DNA of 64,000 nt from assembly GCF_004136635.1 (NCBI RefSeq), contig NZ_NOIU01000001.1:372001-436000 (forward strand), given 5' to 3'. The notes under the pieces were generated by a model, which had not been told where the DNA came from, did no database searches, and was given only the letters and a program-made list of their open reading frames with translations. A program made the translations under genes and the position numbers. Shown piece by piece: positions 30,518 through 39,444 of this stretch. Source of the stretch: Rothia halotolerans (GTDB taxonomy: Bacteria > Actinomycetota > Actinomycetes > Actinomycetales > Micrococcaceae). How positions within the stretch are numbered: position 1 is the first letter of the stretch; each line of letters opens with the position of its first letter.

Positions 30518-33500
30518 GCCCGGTCCCCTTCCTGTTGCGTGCTCTCCGCGGACCGGTCGTCACCGGAGGAGCCGTTGGAGGGCTCCTCGACCGAGGTCGC
30601 GGTCACCGGGCCCGAGGCGACGGCGGGGGTCGCCATGTTGCCGGTGCGGCGCACCGTGATGCGGCGGCGCTTGCGCCCGCCGGCGGGGCGGCTGCCGCGC
30701 TCCTTCTCCAGCGACTCGTCCACCTTGCCGCCGAGGCTGCGGAGCACGTCCAGGATCAGCCCGATCACCACGAGGTAGACGCCGACGTCGAAGATCACCG
30801 ATGTCACGAAGTGCACCTCGCCGAAGACCGGCAGGTCGGCGTCGATCGCGTAGGAGCTGAAGACCGCGCCGCCCCACATCAGCGGGGAGAGGGCGTAGAG
30901 CGCCGCGACCAGCAGGCCCGAGCCCAGCAGGACGCCGGCGTTGACCGGGCTCGCCTCCTCGAGCTCGTAGCGGCCGCCGGCCAGGTAGCGCATGGCCAGC
31001 GCGAGCCCCGCCAGCAGGCCGCCGGCGAACCCGCCGCCGGGCAGGTTGTGGCCGGCCAGCAGGAGGTAGACCGAGACCAGCATGACGGTGTGGAACAGCA
31101 GGCGGGTGATGACCTCCAGCATGAGCGACCGGTTCTCCGGGGCCAGGGTGCGGCCCGCCACGAGGAACGGATCCCGCCGGACGTTCATGAACCGTCCCGC
31201 GACCTGGGCGCCGGTGCTGAGGTCGGTGCGCTCGGCGTAGCGTCGGCTCACCTGCCGCAGGCTCCTGGTGTCCAGGCTCTTGTGGTGGGGCCCGCGGTCC
31301 TGGCGTCCGGCGATGAAGATCAGGCTGGCGACGCCGGTCGCGGCCAGGGCCAGCACGGAGATCTCCCCGAAGGTGTCCCAGGCGCGGATGTCGACCAGGG
31401 TCACGTTGACGACGTTCTTGCCGTGGCCGATCTCGTATGCCAGACGCGGCATATCCAGCGAGATCGGGGCCTCCACGCGGGAGGAGAGCGAGAAGGCCGC
31501 GAGCGCCATCATGAACAGGCCGAAGCCGATGGCGATCAGCGCCCGGATGGGCTTGTGCCGCGGCTTGCGGAAGTTCCACAGGCGGGCCGGGAGCATCCGC
31601 AGGGCGAGGACGAAGGCGATCAGCGAGATCGTCTCGACCAGCATCTGGGTCAGCGCCAGGTCCGGCGCGCCCCGCAGCGCGAACAGCAGCGACATGCCGT
31701 AGCCGGTCACCGAGACCATGAGGATGGCCAGGAATCGCTTGTTGGCGGTGAGGACCACCAGCGCCGCGGCGATCATGGTCAGGGCCGTGGCCCACTGCGC
31801 GGGCGAGTCGAACCAGCGCATCGCGTTCAGCGGCGGGGTCTGCACGATGAACAGGCCCACGGTGGGTATCACCACCGCGGTGGCGAGGATGACGGCGAGG
31901 TAGAAGCTCAGCGAACCGCGCTGGGTCGCGCCGGTGACCCGGACGGCGGTGTAGTCCAGGGCGCCGATGACGTAGCGGTAGGCGGCGTCGCCCCCGGGCA
32001 GGGCGGGCAGGGCGTTCTGCGCCCTCTCCAGGCCGGCCCGGACCGCGAACAGCGCGAAGCCGAGGCAGATGATCGCCGCGGAGAGGCCGAGGGCCGGGGT
32101 GAGGCCGTGCCACAGCGCGAGGTGCTTGTCCGTCTCCCCCGCCTCCGAGGCCGCGGCGCCGACCAGCAGGTGCAGGGGCTCCGGCCAGAGGCCCAGCACC
32201 ACGGTCGCCACGGCCACGATCGCCGGGGCGAGGCCGAAGGCCGCGGTGACCTGGTGGAAGCTGGTGGGCTGCACCCGGTCGTCCGTGACGGTCTCCGGGT
32301 GGGCGAAGCTGGTGGGCTTGACGGCGAAGGCGCCCCAGACGAAGCGGGCGCTGTAGGCCAGCGTGAGCACCGAGCCGACGCAGACCGCGGCGAGCACCGT
32401 CCAGGTGGCGCCCGCACCGAGCGCGCCGAGGCCGCCCGCCGCGGCGCCGTCGAAGACCAGCTCGATCACGGCCTCCTTGGAGACGAAGCCCAGCAGCGGC
32501 GGCAGGCCCGCCATCGAGGCGGCCGAGATCAGGCTCATCACGAACAGCAGGGGCGTGCGCCGGTAGATGCCGGAGAGGCGCCGGATGTCGCGCGTGCCCG
32601 CCTGGTGGTCGATGACGCCGGTGACCAGGAAGAGCACCGACTTGAACAGGGCGTGGGCGACCATCATCGCCAGTCCCGCGTAGAGGGCGCTGGGGGTCCC
32701 GAAGGCCACGATGGTGGAGATGAATCCGAGCTGGCTGACCGTGCCGTAGGCGAGGATCAGCTTCAGGTCGGTCTGCTTCAGGGCGACGTACCCGCCGTAG
32801 AGCATGGTGAACAGGCCGAGGATGGCGACCGTCTCGGTCCACGGCGTGACGCCGGCGAAGGCCGGGGAGAGTCGGGCTACGAGGTAGATGCCCGCTTTGA
32901 CCATCGCCGCGGCGTGCAGGAAGGCGCTGACGGGGGTGGGGGCGGCCATCGCCCCGGGCAGCCAGAAGTGCAGGGGGAACAGCGCCGACTTGGACAGGGC
33001 CCCGACGAGGATGAGCACGAGCGCTGCCGGGAGGGAGACCGAGGCGCCGGGGTCGGCGATGGTCTCGGGCGCGCGGGCGATGATCTCGGAGAAGAGGTAG
33101 CTCCCGCTGGCCTCGCCCAGCATGATGAGGCCGATGAACATGGCCAGCCCGCCGGCAGTGGTGACGATCAGGGCCTGCAGGGCCGAGCGCCGCGAGGAGA
33201 GGCGGTTGTTGGTGAAGCCGATGAGCAGGTAGGAGAGGATGCTGGTGATCTCCCAGAAGACGAACATGACCATCATGTCGTCGGCGGTGACCAGGCCGAA
33301 CATGACGCCCGCGAAGGCGATCAGCTGCGCTGCGAAGGCGCCGGAGTACTTGTTGGTGTGCTTGAAGTAGCTGCCGCAGTAGAAGACGATGAGGGCGCCC
33401 AGGCCCAGCACCATGGCGGACAGGATCCACGAGAGCGGGTCCATGCGGAAGGTCAGGCCCACTCCGAGCTGCGGGATCCACTCGTAGCTCTCCCGGACGT

Positions 33501-33657
33501 GCTCACCGCGCAGCACGCCCGGCAGGAGCGTGCACAGCCAGACGAAGCTGGCGGCGGGGACGAGGGACAGATAGTAGAAACAGGTGCGGCCCCACCTGCG
33601 GAAGAAGAACGGCGCCGCGATCGCAGCCAGCAAGTGGACAAGGATGACGGCGGTGAT
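30514..33657 (-). CDS. mrpA: Na+/H+ antiporter subunit MrpA with fused MrpB domain
   Basis: 1047 residues from the chosen start. The N-terminal two-thirds is NuoL-like (FWEITSILSYLLIGF, KSALFPLHFWLPGAMAAPTPVSAFLHAAAMVKAGIY split over two helices, HALFKSVLFL); the MrpA extension follows and the C-terminal 250 residues are an MrpB-type domain (HNLPGGGFAGGLLAG), explaining the absence of separate mrpB. The antiporter exports Na+ or K+ and imports protons. Start: orthologue-like sequence and an AGGAGG at ideal spacing point to an ATC codon at 33655-33657; TTG at 33708 or 33633 are the alternatives. Confidence 0.93.
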   Translation of the reverse strand: MTAVILVHLLAAIAAPFFFRRWGRTCFYYLSLVPAASFVWLCTLLPGVLRGEHVRESYEWIPQLGVGLTFRMDPLSWILSAMVLGLGALIVFYCGSYFKHTNKYSGAFAAQLIAFAGVMFGLVTADDMMVMFVFWEITSILSYLLIGFTNNRLSSRRSALQALIVTTAGGLAMFIGLIMLGEASGSYLFSEIIARAPETIADPGASVSLPAALVLILVGALSKSALFPLHFWLPGAMAAPTPVSAFLHAAAMVKAGIYLVARLSPAFAGVTPWTETVAILGLFTMLYGGYVALKQTDLKLILAYGTVSQLGFISTIVAFGTPSALYAGLAMMVAHALFKSVLFLVTGVIDHQAGTRDIRRLSGIYRRTPLLFVMSLISAASMAGLPPLLGFVSKEAVIELVFDGAAAGGLGALGAGATWTVLAAVCVGSVLTLAYSARFVWGAFAVKPTSFAHPETVTDDRVQPTSFHQVTAAFGLAPAIVAVATVVLGLWPEPLHLLVGAAASEAGETDKHLALWHGLTPALGLSAAIICLGFALFAVRAGLERAQNALPALPGGDAAYRYVIGALDYTAVRVTGATQRGSLSFYLAVILATAVVIPTVGLFIVQTPPLNAMRWFDSPAQWATALTMIAAALVVLTANKRFLAILMVSVTGYGMSLLFALRGAPDLALTQMLVETISLIAFVLALRMLPARLWNFRKPRHKPIRALIAIGFGLFMMALAAFSLSSRVEAPISLDMPRLAYEIGHGKNVVNVTLVDIRAWDTFGEISVLALAATGVASLIFIAGRQDRGPHHKSLDTRSLRQVSRRYAERTDLSTGAQVAGRFMNVRRDPFLVAGRTLAPENRSLMLEVITRLLFHTVMLVSVYLLLAGHNLPGGGFAGGLLAGLALAMRYLAGGRYELEEASPVNAGVLLGSGLLVAALYALSPLMWGGAVFSSYAIDADLPVFGEVHFVTSVIFDVGVYLVVIGLILDVLRSLGGKVDESLEKERGSRPAGGRKRRRITVRRTGNMATPAVASGPVTATSVEEPSNGSSGDDRSAESTQQEGDRA

Positions 33658-33692
33658 CGGTCGGCCTCCTCGATCCTCGAAGGTGCTGTACT

Positions 33693-33721
33693 TTCGTAAT
33701 GCTACCAATGGGAATGGTCAA
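33693..33721 (-). promoter_or_regulatory. Promoter of the mrp operon
   Basis: TTGACC (33716-33721), 17-bp spacer, TACGAA (33693-33698). Transcription would begin near 33686, downstream of the TTG at 33708, which argues against that codon as the mrpA start. Confidence 0.45.
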
Positions 33722-33803
33722 CGCCCTGAGGTTTACGTCGGCGCTCCTCCAGAGCGAACACGCAACGGGGGTGATATCACCCACACCCGCTGTCCCGAAT
33801 GGG

Positions 33804-33815
33804 TACAGTGGAGCC
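33804..33815 (+). promoter_or_regulatory. Leaderless-type -10 element
   Basis: TACAGT, six bases, then the ATG at 33816; no Shine-Dalgarno. Confidence 0.5.
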
Positions 33816-35096
33816 ATGAGCGAGCAGACGCGCCGCCCGGTCCTCCCCTGGGCCCTGTGGGACGCGGGGGCCGCGAGCTTCAACGCCGTCATGACCACGT
33901 TCGTCTTCACCGTCTACCTCACCGGCTCGGACTTCGGCGACGAGACCCGGACCTCCCTGGTCCTCTCGGCCGGGCTGGTCTGCGCGGGGCTGGTCATCGC
34001 CCTGACGGCGCCCGTCATCGGCCAGCGGGCGGACCGCGCCGGCTCGCGCCGCTCCGCCCTGGCCCTGAACACCGGGGGCATCGTGGTGTGCAGCGCGGCG
34101 TGCTTCCTCGTGGCCCCCGAGCCCGGCTACCTCTTCCTCGGGGTGGGGCTGCTCTCGCTCGGCAACGTCTTCAGCGAGATCGCCACCGTGCACTACAACG
34201 CGCTGCTGCCCTCCATCTCCACTCCGCGCACCCTGGGCCGGATCAGCGGCCTCGGCTGGTCGATGGGCTACTTCGGCGGGATCCTGGCCCTGCTCATCGT
34301 GCTCCTGGGGTTCATCACGCCGGGAGTGCTGGGCATCCCGGAGGACGACGCCCTGAACATCCGCGCCGTCGCGCTCTTCGCCGCGCTGTGGACCGCCCTG
34401 CTCTCCGCGCCGCTGCTGCTGCGCTTCCCCCGCGGCCCCGCCGAGGCGCCGGAGGCCGCTCGCCGTGACTCCCTGGCCGAGTCCTATCGCCGGCTGTGGC
34501 GGACCCTGCGCCGGCTGTTCCGGGAAGAGCCGGCGACGCTGAGGTTCTTCCTGGCCTCGGCCGTGTTCCGGGACGGCCTGGCCGGCGTCTTCACCTACGG
34601 CGGGGTGCTCGCCGCGGGCAGCTTCGGCTTCTCCTTCCAGCAGGTGCTCGTCTTCGCCATCGCCGGGAACGTCGTCGCGGGGCTGGGCGCCGTTCTCGGT
34701 GGACGGCTCGACGACGCCCTCGGGCCGCGGACCGTGATCCTCGCGTCGCTGACGGGGCTGCTCGTCGCGGCCGCTCCCCTGCTCGTCCTACGGGACCCGC
34801 TGGCGTTCTGGGTGTGCGGGCTGGCCCTCTGCGCGTTCGTGGGACCGGCCCAGTCCGCGGCGAGGACCTACCTCGTCCGGATCGCCGAGCCGGGCAGCGA
34901 GGGCGAGTACTTCGGCCTCTACTCGACCACCGGCCGGGCGGTGAGCTTCCTCGCCCCGGCGATGTTCGCCCTGACCGTGTGGATCTTCGGGGCGCAGATC
35001 TGGGGCGTGCTGGGCATCATGGCCGTGCTGCTGGCGGGCCTGCTGCTGACCCTGCGGCTGCCGAGGCTGGGGGCGGACCGGGCGGACCGCGCGTAG
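33816..35096 (+). CDS. MFS transporter, Atg22/UMF1-like
   Basis: 426 residues with 12 hydrophobic segments. The opening VLPWALWDAGAASFNAVMTTFVF and the central loop rich in Arg/Leu (SYRRLWRTLRRLF) match the UMF1/Atg22 family; yeast Atg22 is a vacuolar amino-acid exporter, bacterial members are mostly uncharacterised. Start at the ATG of 33816, placed by the leaderless promoter and by similarity. Divergent from the Mrp operon. Confidence 0.85.
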   Translation: MSEQTRRPVLPWALWDAGAASFNAVMTTFVFTVYLTGSDFGDETRTSLVLSAGLVCAGLVIALTAPVIGQRADRAGSRRSALALNTGGIVVCSAACFLVAPEPGYLFLGVGLLSLGNVFSEIATVHYNALLPSISTPRTLGRISGLGWSMGYFGGILALLIVLLGFITPGVLGIPEDDALNIRAVALFAALWTALLSAPLLLRFPRGPAEAPEAARRDSLAESYRRLWRTLRRLFREEPATLRFFLASAVFRDGLAGVFTYGGVLAAGSFGFSFQQVLVFAIAGNVVAGLGAVLGGRLDDALGPRTVILASLTGLLVAAAPLLVLRDPLAFWVCGLALCAFVGPAQSAARTYLVRIAEPGSEGEYFGLYSTTGRAVSFLAPAMFALTVWIFGAQIWGVLGIMAVLLAGLLLTLRLPRLGADRADRA

Positions 35097-35122
35097 GAGG
35101 CTGCCACCCCGGCGGGCCTCGG

Positions 35123-36097
35123 TCAGGACCGAGCGCCCGCGATCCGGCCCACCAGCGCTTCGACGGCCTCGGCTCCTTCGGCCGGCGCCGCGAGCGCCTC
35201 CCCGCTCCCGGCGAGCAGCACGGCCGAGGGCGCCGAGGGGATCCCGAGGGCCGCCAGCTCCGGCTGCTCGGCGGCGGGCAGGATCCGTTCCCACAGCTCC
35301 TCGGGCGCGACCACCCGCACCGCCTCGGGAGCGGCCATGCTGATCAGCTGCAGCCGCACCGGCCCGAGCCGCCCGGCCCATCCGGGGGCCAGCCGCAGCA
35401 CCCGCGCGCAGGAGGCGCAGCCCGGGGCGAGGTGGAGGAGCAGGCGGGCGTCCTCCGGCACCGACTCGGGGAAGCCCCGGGCGCCGTCGAGGGGGGACGA
35501 TGCGCCGGGGCGCGACGTCGTCCCCCGCTCCGGCGCGCTGGGCCGGTCAGCGCCCTCCGCCGCATGGCGCGAACGGCCGCTCGCCCCCGGCCACGCCAGC
35601 AGGAGCACCGTCGCCCCCGTGAGGCCCACCGTGAGCCACAGCCAGTCGGCGAGGGCGAACCGGGCCAGCAGGGCGGGCGCGCTCGCGATCCAGGAGAGGA
35701 CCCACCAGAGGACGGCGAGGAGCAGCAGGACGGTGTTCCGGGCCAGGGTGCGGCGGGTGACGGGGGCGGCGTCGGCCTCTCCGAAGCAGGCGCACGCCAC
35801 GGGCGCCTCGAAGCCGAGGGCCCGGCGGATCAGCAGCCAGTAGGCCCCGAAGAGCAGCACGGCGAGCGTCGCGGCCGCAGGTGCGGCGGCCCCCGGAGCG
35901 GCCAGGAGCGCGAGGGCCAGGAGCGCCTCCGCGGCGGGGAAGGCCACCCGGATCCAGCGTCGGTCCAGGAGGGCCGGGACGCGCAGGTCGGAGAAGGCCC
36001 GCCGCACCGCCTCCGGGGCGCGCGTCTTGGCCGCCCCGCTGACCGCCAGGACGACGGCGAGGATCAGCGCCGGTGCGACCGCGACGGCGGGCATCAC
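35123..36097 (-). CDS. MauE/DoxX-like membrane domain fused to thioredoxin-like domain
   Basis: 324 residues. The N-terminal 190 residues carry four to five membrane helices and the CACFGE motif of MauE-type proteins, which help form disulfides in methylamine dehydrogenase maturation. After a 35-residue polar linker comes a thioredoxin-like domain with CASC (CxxC) and the cis-Pro-like GIPSAPSAVLL. The likely role is thiol redox exchange across the membrane. No mau genes adjoin. It follows dcd by 16 nt and could be in the same unit. Confidence 0.7.
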   Translation of the reverse strand: MMPAVAVAPALILAVVLAVSGAAKTRAPEAVRRAFSDLRVPALLDRRWIRVAFPAAEALLALALLAAPGAAAPAAATLAVLLFGAYWLLIRRALGFEAPVACACFGEADAAPVTRRTLARNTVLLLLAVLWWVLSWIASAPALLARFALADWLWLTVGLTGATVLLLAWPGASGRSRHAAEGADRPSAPERGTTSRPGASSPLDGARGFPESVPEDARLLLHLAPGCASCARVLRLAPGWAGRLGPVRLQLISMAAPEAVRVVAPEELWERILPAAEQPELAALGIPSAPSAVLLAGSGEALAAPAEGAEAVEALVGRIAGARS

Positions 36098-36113
36098 GGC
36101 AGCAGCGGGAGCG

Positions 36114-36713
36114 TCACGCCTCGTCCCGCGAGGACTCGGGGATCTCCGTGCGGTGGAAGTTGAGGAAGCCGCGGGAGGCGGTGGGACCCCGCTGGCCCTG
36201 GTAGCGGTTCCCGTAGGAGCCGCTGCCGTAGGGCTGGTCGGTGGGCGAGCTCAGCCGGAAGAAGCAGAGCTGGCCGATCTTGGAGCCCGGCCACAGCATG
36301 ATCGGCAGCGTCGCCATGTTGGACAGCTCCAGGGTCACGTGGCCCGAGAAGCCCGGGTCGATGAACCCGGCCGTGGAGTGGGTCAGCAGGCCCAGCCGGC
36401 CCAGCGAGGACTTGCCCTCCAGGCGGGCGGCGACGTCCTCGGGGAGGGTGACCTTCTCGTAGGTCGAGCCCAGCACGAACTCCCCCGGGTGGAGGATGAA
36501 CGGGGCGTCGTCGCGGGTCTCCACCAGGCGGGTGAGCTCCGGCTGCTCCTGGGCGGGGTCGATGTGCGGGTACTTGTGGTTGTCGAAGAGGCGGAAGAAC
36601 CGGTCAAGGCGCACGTCGATGCTGGCGGGCTGCAGCATCGAGGGCTCGTAGGGGTCCAGGCCGATGCGGCCCCTGTCGATCTGCTCGCGGATGTCTCGGT
36701 CTGAAATCAGCAC
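36114..36713 (-). CDS. dcd: dCTP deaminase (probably dUMP-forming)
   Basis: 199 residues, homotrimeric. Core motifs include [10 protein letters not shown], the catalytic segment [32 protein letters not shown] with its Glu in the FSGHVTLEL strand region, and PSDQPYGSG-like [21 protein letters not shown]. Actinobacterial enzymes of this type often convert dCTP straight to dUMP. GTG start at 36711-36713 preceded by a TATGGT-N6 leaderless promoter, with no SD. Confidence 0.94.
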   Translation of the reverse strand: MLISDRDIREQIDRGRIGLDPYEPSMLQPASIDVRLDRFFRLFDNHKYPHIDPAQEQPELTRLVETRDDAPFILHPGEFVLGSTYEKVTLPEDVAARLEGKSSLGRLGLLTHSTAGFIDPGFSGHVTLELSNMATLPIMLWPGSKIGQLCFFRLSSPTDQPYGSGSYGNRYQGQRGPTASRGFLNFHRTEIPESSRDEA

Positions 36714-36725
36714 GTGTTAACCATA
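36714..36725 (-). promoter_or_regulatory. Leaderless-type -10 element of dcd
   Basis: Minus strand TATGGT, six bases, then the GTG start. Confidence 0.5.
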
Positions 36726-36771
36726 GGGCACGGCGGCCGGCGGCGGTTTCGACCTCCGGCCGCGGATGCGC

Positions 36772-36777
36772 TACGAT
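36772..36777 (+). promoter_or_regulatory. -10 element of tRNA-Gly
   Basis: TACGAT, about 28 nt upstream of the mature tRNA 5' end; a weak TTCGAC -35 lies 18 bp before it. Confidence 0.4.
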
Positions 36778-36804
36778 ATTCGAGTGCCTCCGCACGGAGG
36801 CCTC

Positions 36805-36878
36805 GCGGCTGTAGCTCAATGGTAGAGCGCACGCTTCCCAAGCCTGATACGCGGGTTCGATTCCCGTCAGCCGCTCCA
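36805..36878 (+). tRNA. tRNA-Gly (anticodon CCC)
   Basis: Cloverleaf with acceptor GCGGCTG/CAGCCGC, D arm GCTC-AATGGTA-GAGC, anticodon loop TTCCCAA and T arm GCGGG-TTCGATT-CCCGT; encoded CCA at 36876-36878. Reads GGG codons. The anticodon stem CACGC/GCCTG has a C-C mismatch at its centre (36832 and 36844). Confidence 0.95.
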
Positions 36879-36884
36879 CGACGG

Positions 36885-36916
36885 GAGCCCCGTCCGCCAT
36901 CCGGCGGGCGGGGCTC
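36885..36916. terminator. Terminator after tRNA-Gly
   Basis: 14-nt arms (36885-36898, 36903-36916) paired throughout with one G-U, 4-nt loop. It may also end the converging methyltransferase gene. Confidence 0.65.
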
Positions 36917-36952
36917 TTCGCGTGCGGGCAGGGTCTGGCAGGCCCGCCGGCC

Positions 36953-37603
36953 TCAGAGGAGGCTGGTGCGCGTCCCCGAGGCGTTCGCCGGGTTCTCCGG
37001 CTTCTCCAGGATCGCGACCAGGAAGTCCGCGTCCTCCGCGAAGGGGCGGAGGTCCCAGGCGGACAGGGCGAGGCCGAGCTCCAGCGGCGAGGCGGCGACG
37101 TCGTCGAAGAACTCCTCGAACGGGTAGCCGCGGCCGGCCCCGAAGCCCACCGCGGCACGGCCGCCCGGGGCCAGGGCCTCGGCGAACCCCCGCAGCACGG
37201 CGCGGCGGGTGCCCGGGGCCAGGAAGGTCATCACGTTGCCGGCGCAGACCACGGCGTCGAAGGTCCCGCGCCGTTCCGGGGGCAGCGGGTCGGGCAGCTC
37301 CGCGAGGTCCCCGGCGATCCAGGTGGAGGCCGGGTGGTCCGCGCGCGCCTGCTCCACGAGCACCGGGTCCACGTCGACGCCGGTCACCTCGTGGCCGCGG
37401 GCGGCCAGCTCACCGCCCACCCGGCCCGTCCCGGCCCCCGCGTCCAGCACGCGCGACCCGCGGGAGAGCATGGCGTCCACGAAGCGAGCCTCGCCGTGCA
37501 GGTCCGCGCCGCTGCTCCGCATCGTCTCGAAGCGCTGGATGTACCAGCGGGAGTGGCCGGGGTTCTTCTGGACCTGGAGTTCCCAGAGGGAGGGTTCGCG
37601 CAT
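36953..37603 (-). CDS. Class I SAM-dependent methyltransferase
   Basis: 216 residues. Motif I VLDAGAGTGRVGG (52-64), the acidic ribose-binding residue in VTGVDVDPVLV, and FDAVVCAGNVMTF (motif IV region) identify a Methyltransf_11/25-like domain. The N-terminal KNPGHSRWYIQRFETM is conserved in an actinobacterial group of unknown substrate. Leaderless-type promoter upstream. Confidence 0.85.
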   Translation of the reverse strand: MREPSLWELQVQKNPGHSRWYIQRFETMRSSGADLHGEARFVDAMLSRGSRVLDAGAGTGRVGGELAARGHEVTGVDVDPVLVEQARADHPASTWIAGDLAELPDPLPPERRGTFDAVVCAGNVMTFLAPGTRRAVLRGFAEALAPGGRAAVGFGAGRGYPFEEFFDDVAASPLELGLALSAWDLRPFAEDADFLVAILEKPENPANASGTRTSLL

Positions 37604-37615
37604 GGGGCCACTCTA
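37604..37615 (-). promoter_or_regulatory. Leaderless-type -10 element
   Basis: Minus strand TAGAGT, six bases, then the ATG at 37601-37603. Confidence 0.5.
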
Positions 37616-37717
37616 CCCGCGGGCGGCCGGGGACGCCGAGGGCGGCCGCATGAGGACGCCGAGGCCGGGCGGCCGGGGTCCTGGCCCCGAGCCGCCATCC
37701 GACGTCGTGCCCCGCTT

Positions 37718-38398
37718 TCAGAGCCGGAAGTACTCGGGCCAGAGGTTCACGGCCGCGATCAGCGCCAGCACGAGGACCAGCGCGCCGGTGAGCAGCCCGG
37801 AGCGCAGCCGCGGATGCAGCTCCTGCCATCCGATCAGGCCCGGCTGGCGACGCGCGAGTTCGTCGACCTCGATCCGGGAGTAGCGCGTGGTCTGCGGCGT
37901 GACCCGGGAGGAGAGGGCCTGGAGGGTCTTCGCGTCCCAGACGCGGCCGTCGAAGCGCAGCGCCGGCTTCCCCTCGGCGTCCACGAACCACAGCGCCGGG
38001 ACGCCCCTCTTCCTGAAGCGCGCCAGGGCCCCCTGCCCCTCGGCCCCTGCCCCGCGCGGCTGCAGCCGCTCGACGAACACGGTGTCCGCGACGTCCTCCC
38101 GACGCGCCGCGCTCCAGCCGATCATCCGCCCGCGCAGCACGTGCGTGTCGGTCAGCACGGCGATGGCCGGCCGCAGATAGGAGTACGCGATCACCAGCGA
38201 GACGGCGATCACCGCCAGGGAGAGGGCCACGAACGGGATCGCCGGGCGACGGTAGACCAGCAGCAGCACCAGCACCACCGAGAGGATCGTCGCGGGCACC
38301 ACCGCCAGGAACCTGCGGCCGTATGACTGGAGCCGCGGGTGGAACCCCTCCACCGGGCGGCCGTACTTCTCCGGGACGTCCTTCAGGTGCTCAGCCAT
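37718..38398 (-). CDS. Membrane protein with PH-like domain
   Basis: 226 residues. Hydrophobic segments at about 28-48, 50-72 and 200-222 flank a central region (75-160) whose pattern (VLTDTHVLRGRMIGWSAARREDVADTVFVER) resembles bacterial PH-domain proteins with alternating strands. Function unknown. ATG at 38396-38398; a TAGGCT-type -10 ends 7 nt upstream, so it may be leaderless. Confidence 0.65.
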   Translation of the reverse strand: MAEHLKDVPEKYGRPVEGFHPRLQSYGRRFLAVVPATILSVVLVLLLVYRRPAIPFVALSLAVIAVSLVIAYSYLRPAIAVLTDTHVLRGRMIGWSAARREDVADTVFVERLQPRGAGAEGQGALARFRKRGVPALWFVDAEGKPALRFDGRVWDAKTLQALSSRVTPQTTRYSRIEVDELARRQPGLIGWQELHPRLRSGLLTGALVLVLALIAAVNLWPEYFRL

Positions 38399-38411
38399 GG
38401 GGTCCAGCCTA
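38399..38411 (-). promoter_or_regulatory. Leaderless-type -10 element
   Basis: Minus strand TAGGCT (38406-38411), seven bases, then ATG. Confidence 0.45.
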
Positions 38412-38436
38412 AGCGATGGGCGGGCCTCCTGGTGGG

Positions 38437-38448
38437 TATCGTGGTCCC
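38437..38448 (+). promoter_or_regulatory. Leaderless-type -10 element
   Basis: TATCGT, six bases, then the ATG at 38449. Confidence 0.5.
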
Positions 38449-39426
38449 ATGAGCCCCGCCGCCCGTCCATCCCGCGTTCTCGCCGCCTTCTGCGCCGGCG
38501 TGCTCGTCGCGTGCGTCGCGGCCGGCGGCGCGCTGGCGCTGATCTCGCACTTCGCCTACGGGCCCGTGGCGCCGGTGCGCTCCTACTTCGAGGCGCTGCA
38601 GGACGGCCAGGGCGGCCGGGCCCTGAGCTTCCTCAACGCCGAGGTGCCCGAGGGCGACGGCGCCGTGATGAACGGCAAAGCCCTGCGCCAGGCCTCTCGC
38701 ACCATCGAGGACGTCCGCTACGAGACCGTCGAGAAGAGCGGGGAGACGGCCACCGTCCGCGCGAGCTACCGGATCAACGACGCCGACGCCGCGACCGACT
38801 TCTCCCTGCACCGCACGGGCACGTGGGGCGGCCTCTTCCCGACCTGGGAGATCGACCCCGGAGAGCTCCCGACCGTCAAGGTCACCGCCCCGGCCACCGG
38901 CGCCGCGACGCTCAACCAGCAGAAGGTGGGCATCCCGGAAGGCGGGCAGAGCTTCCCCGTCTTCTACCCCGGCGTCTACGCAGCCGACTACGCCTCCGAC
39001 CTGCTCTCCGCGCCCGAGGTGAGCACCGCCGTCACCGATCCCGAGGAGCCGACCGACCCCCTCAAGCTCGCCGTGGAGCCCAGCCAGCGCGTCGAGGACT
39101 CGGTCAAGGCCCAGGTGGGAGAGCAGCTGGCCCGCTGCGCGGAGCAGGACTCCCTCTACCCCGCCGGGTGCCCCTTCGAGTACGACTTCGACGGGCGCGT
39201 GGACGGGGACGTCGCCTGGAGCATCACCCAGTACCCCAACGCCGGCGCCAAGGTGAAGGCGGACGGGAGCTGGGAGCTGGTGAACCCCTCCGGCTCCGCC
39301 CGCGTGGAGTTCCGGAAGATGGACCTCTACACCGGCGAGGTCAGCAAGGTCTCCAAGACCGTGAAGTTCACGATCCGGGCGGACCTGCGGCCGGAGGGCG
39401 ACGACGTCGTCGTCACCTTCCGCTGA
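38449..39426 (+). CDS. Membrane-anchored extracytoplasmic protein of unknown function
   Basis: 325 residues. One hydrophobic N-terminal segment (about 10-32) acts as signal anchor; the rest is predicted outside. The region after it (YFEALQDGQGGRALSFLN) looks like the start of an NTF2-like lumazine-type domain common in actinobacterial surface proteins. A Cys pair, CAEQDSLYPAGC, lies near 235. Not recognised beyond this. Confidence 0.65.
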   Translation: MSPAARPSRVLAAFCAGVLVACVAAGGALALISHFAYGPVAPVRSYFEALQDGQGGRALSFLNAEVPEGDGAVMNGKALRQASRTIEDVRYETVEKSGETATVRASYRINDADAATDFSLHRTGTWGGLFPTWEIDPGELPTVKVTAPATGAATLNQQKVGIPEGGQSFPVFYPGVYAADYASDLLSAPEVSTAVTDPEEPTDPLKLAVEPSQRVEDSVKAQVGEQLARCAEQDSLYPAGCPFEYDFDGRVDGDVAWSITQYPNAGAKVKADGSWELVNPSGSARVEFRKMDLYTGEVSKVSKTVKFTIRADLRPEGDDVVVTFR

Positions 39427-39444
39427 CCGCGCGCCCCGCGCGGC

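Noticed and set aside
30502-33699. Very long plus-strand open frame opposite mrpA
   Set aside because: Shadow of mrpA in GC-rich DNA; its product is low-complexity Arg/Gly/Asp/Gln and has no family signature.
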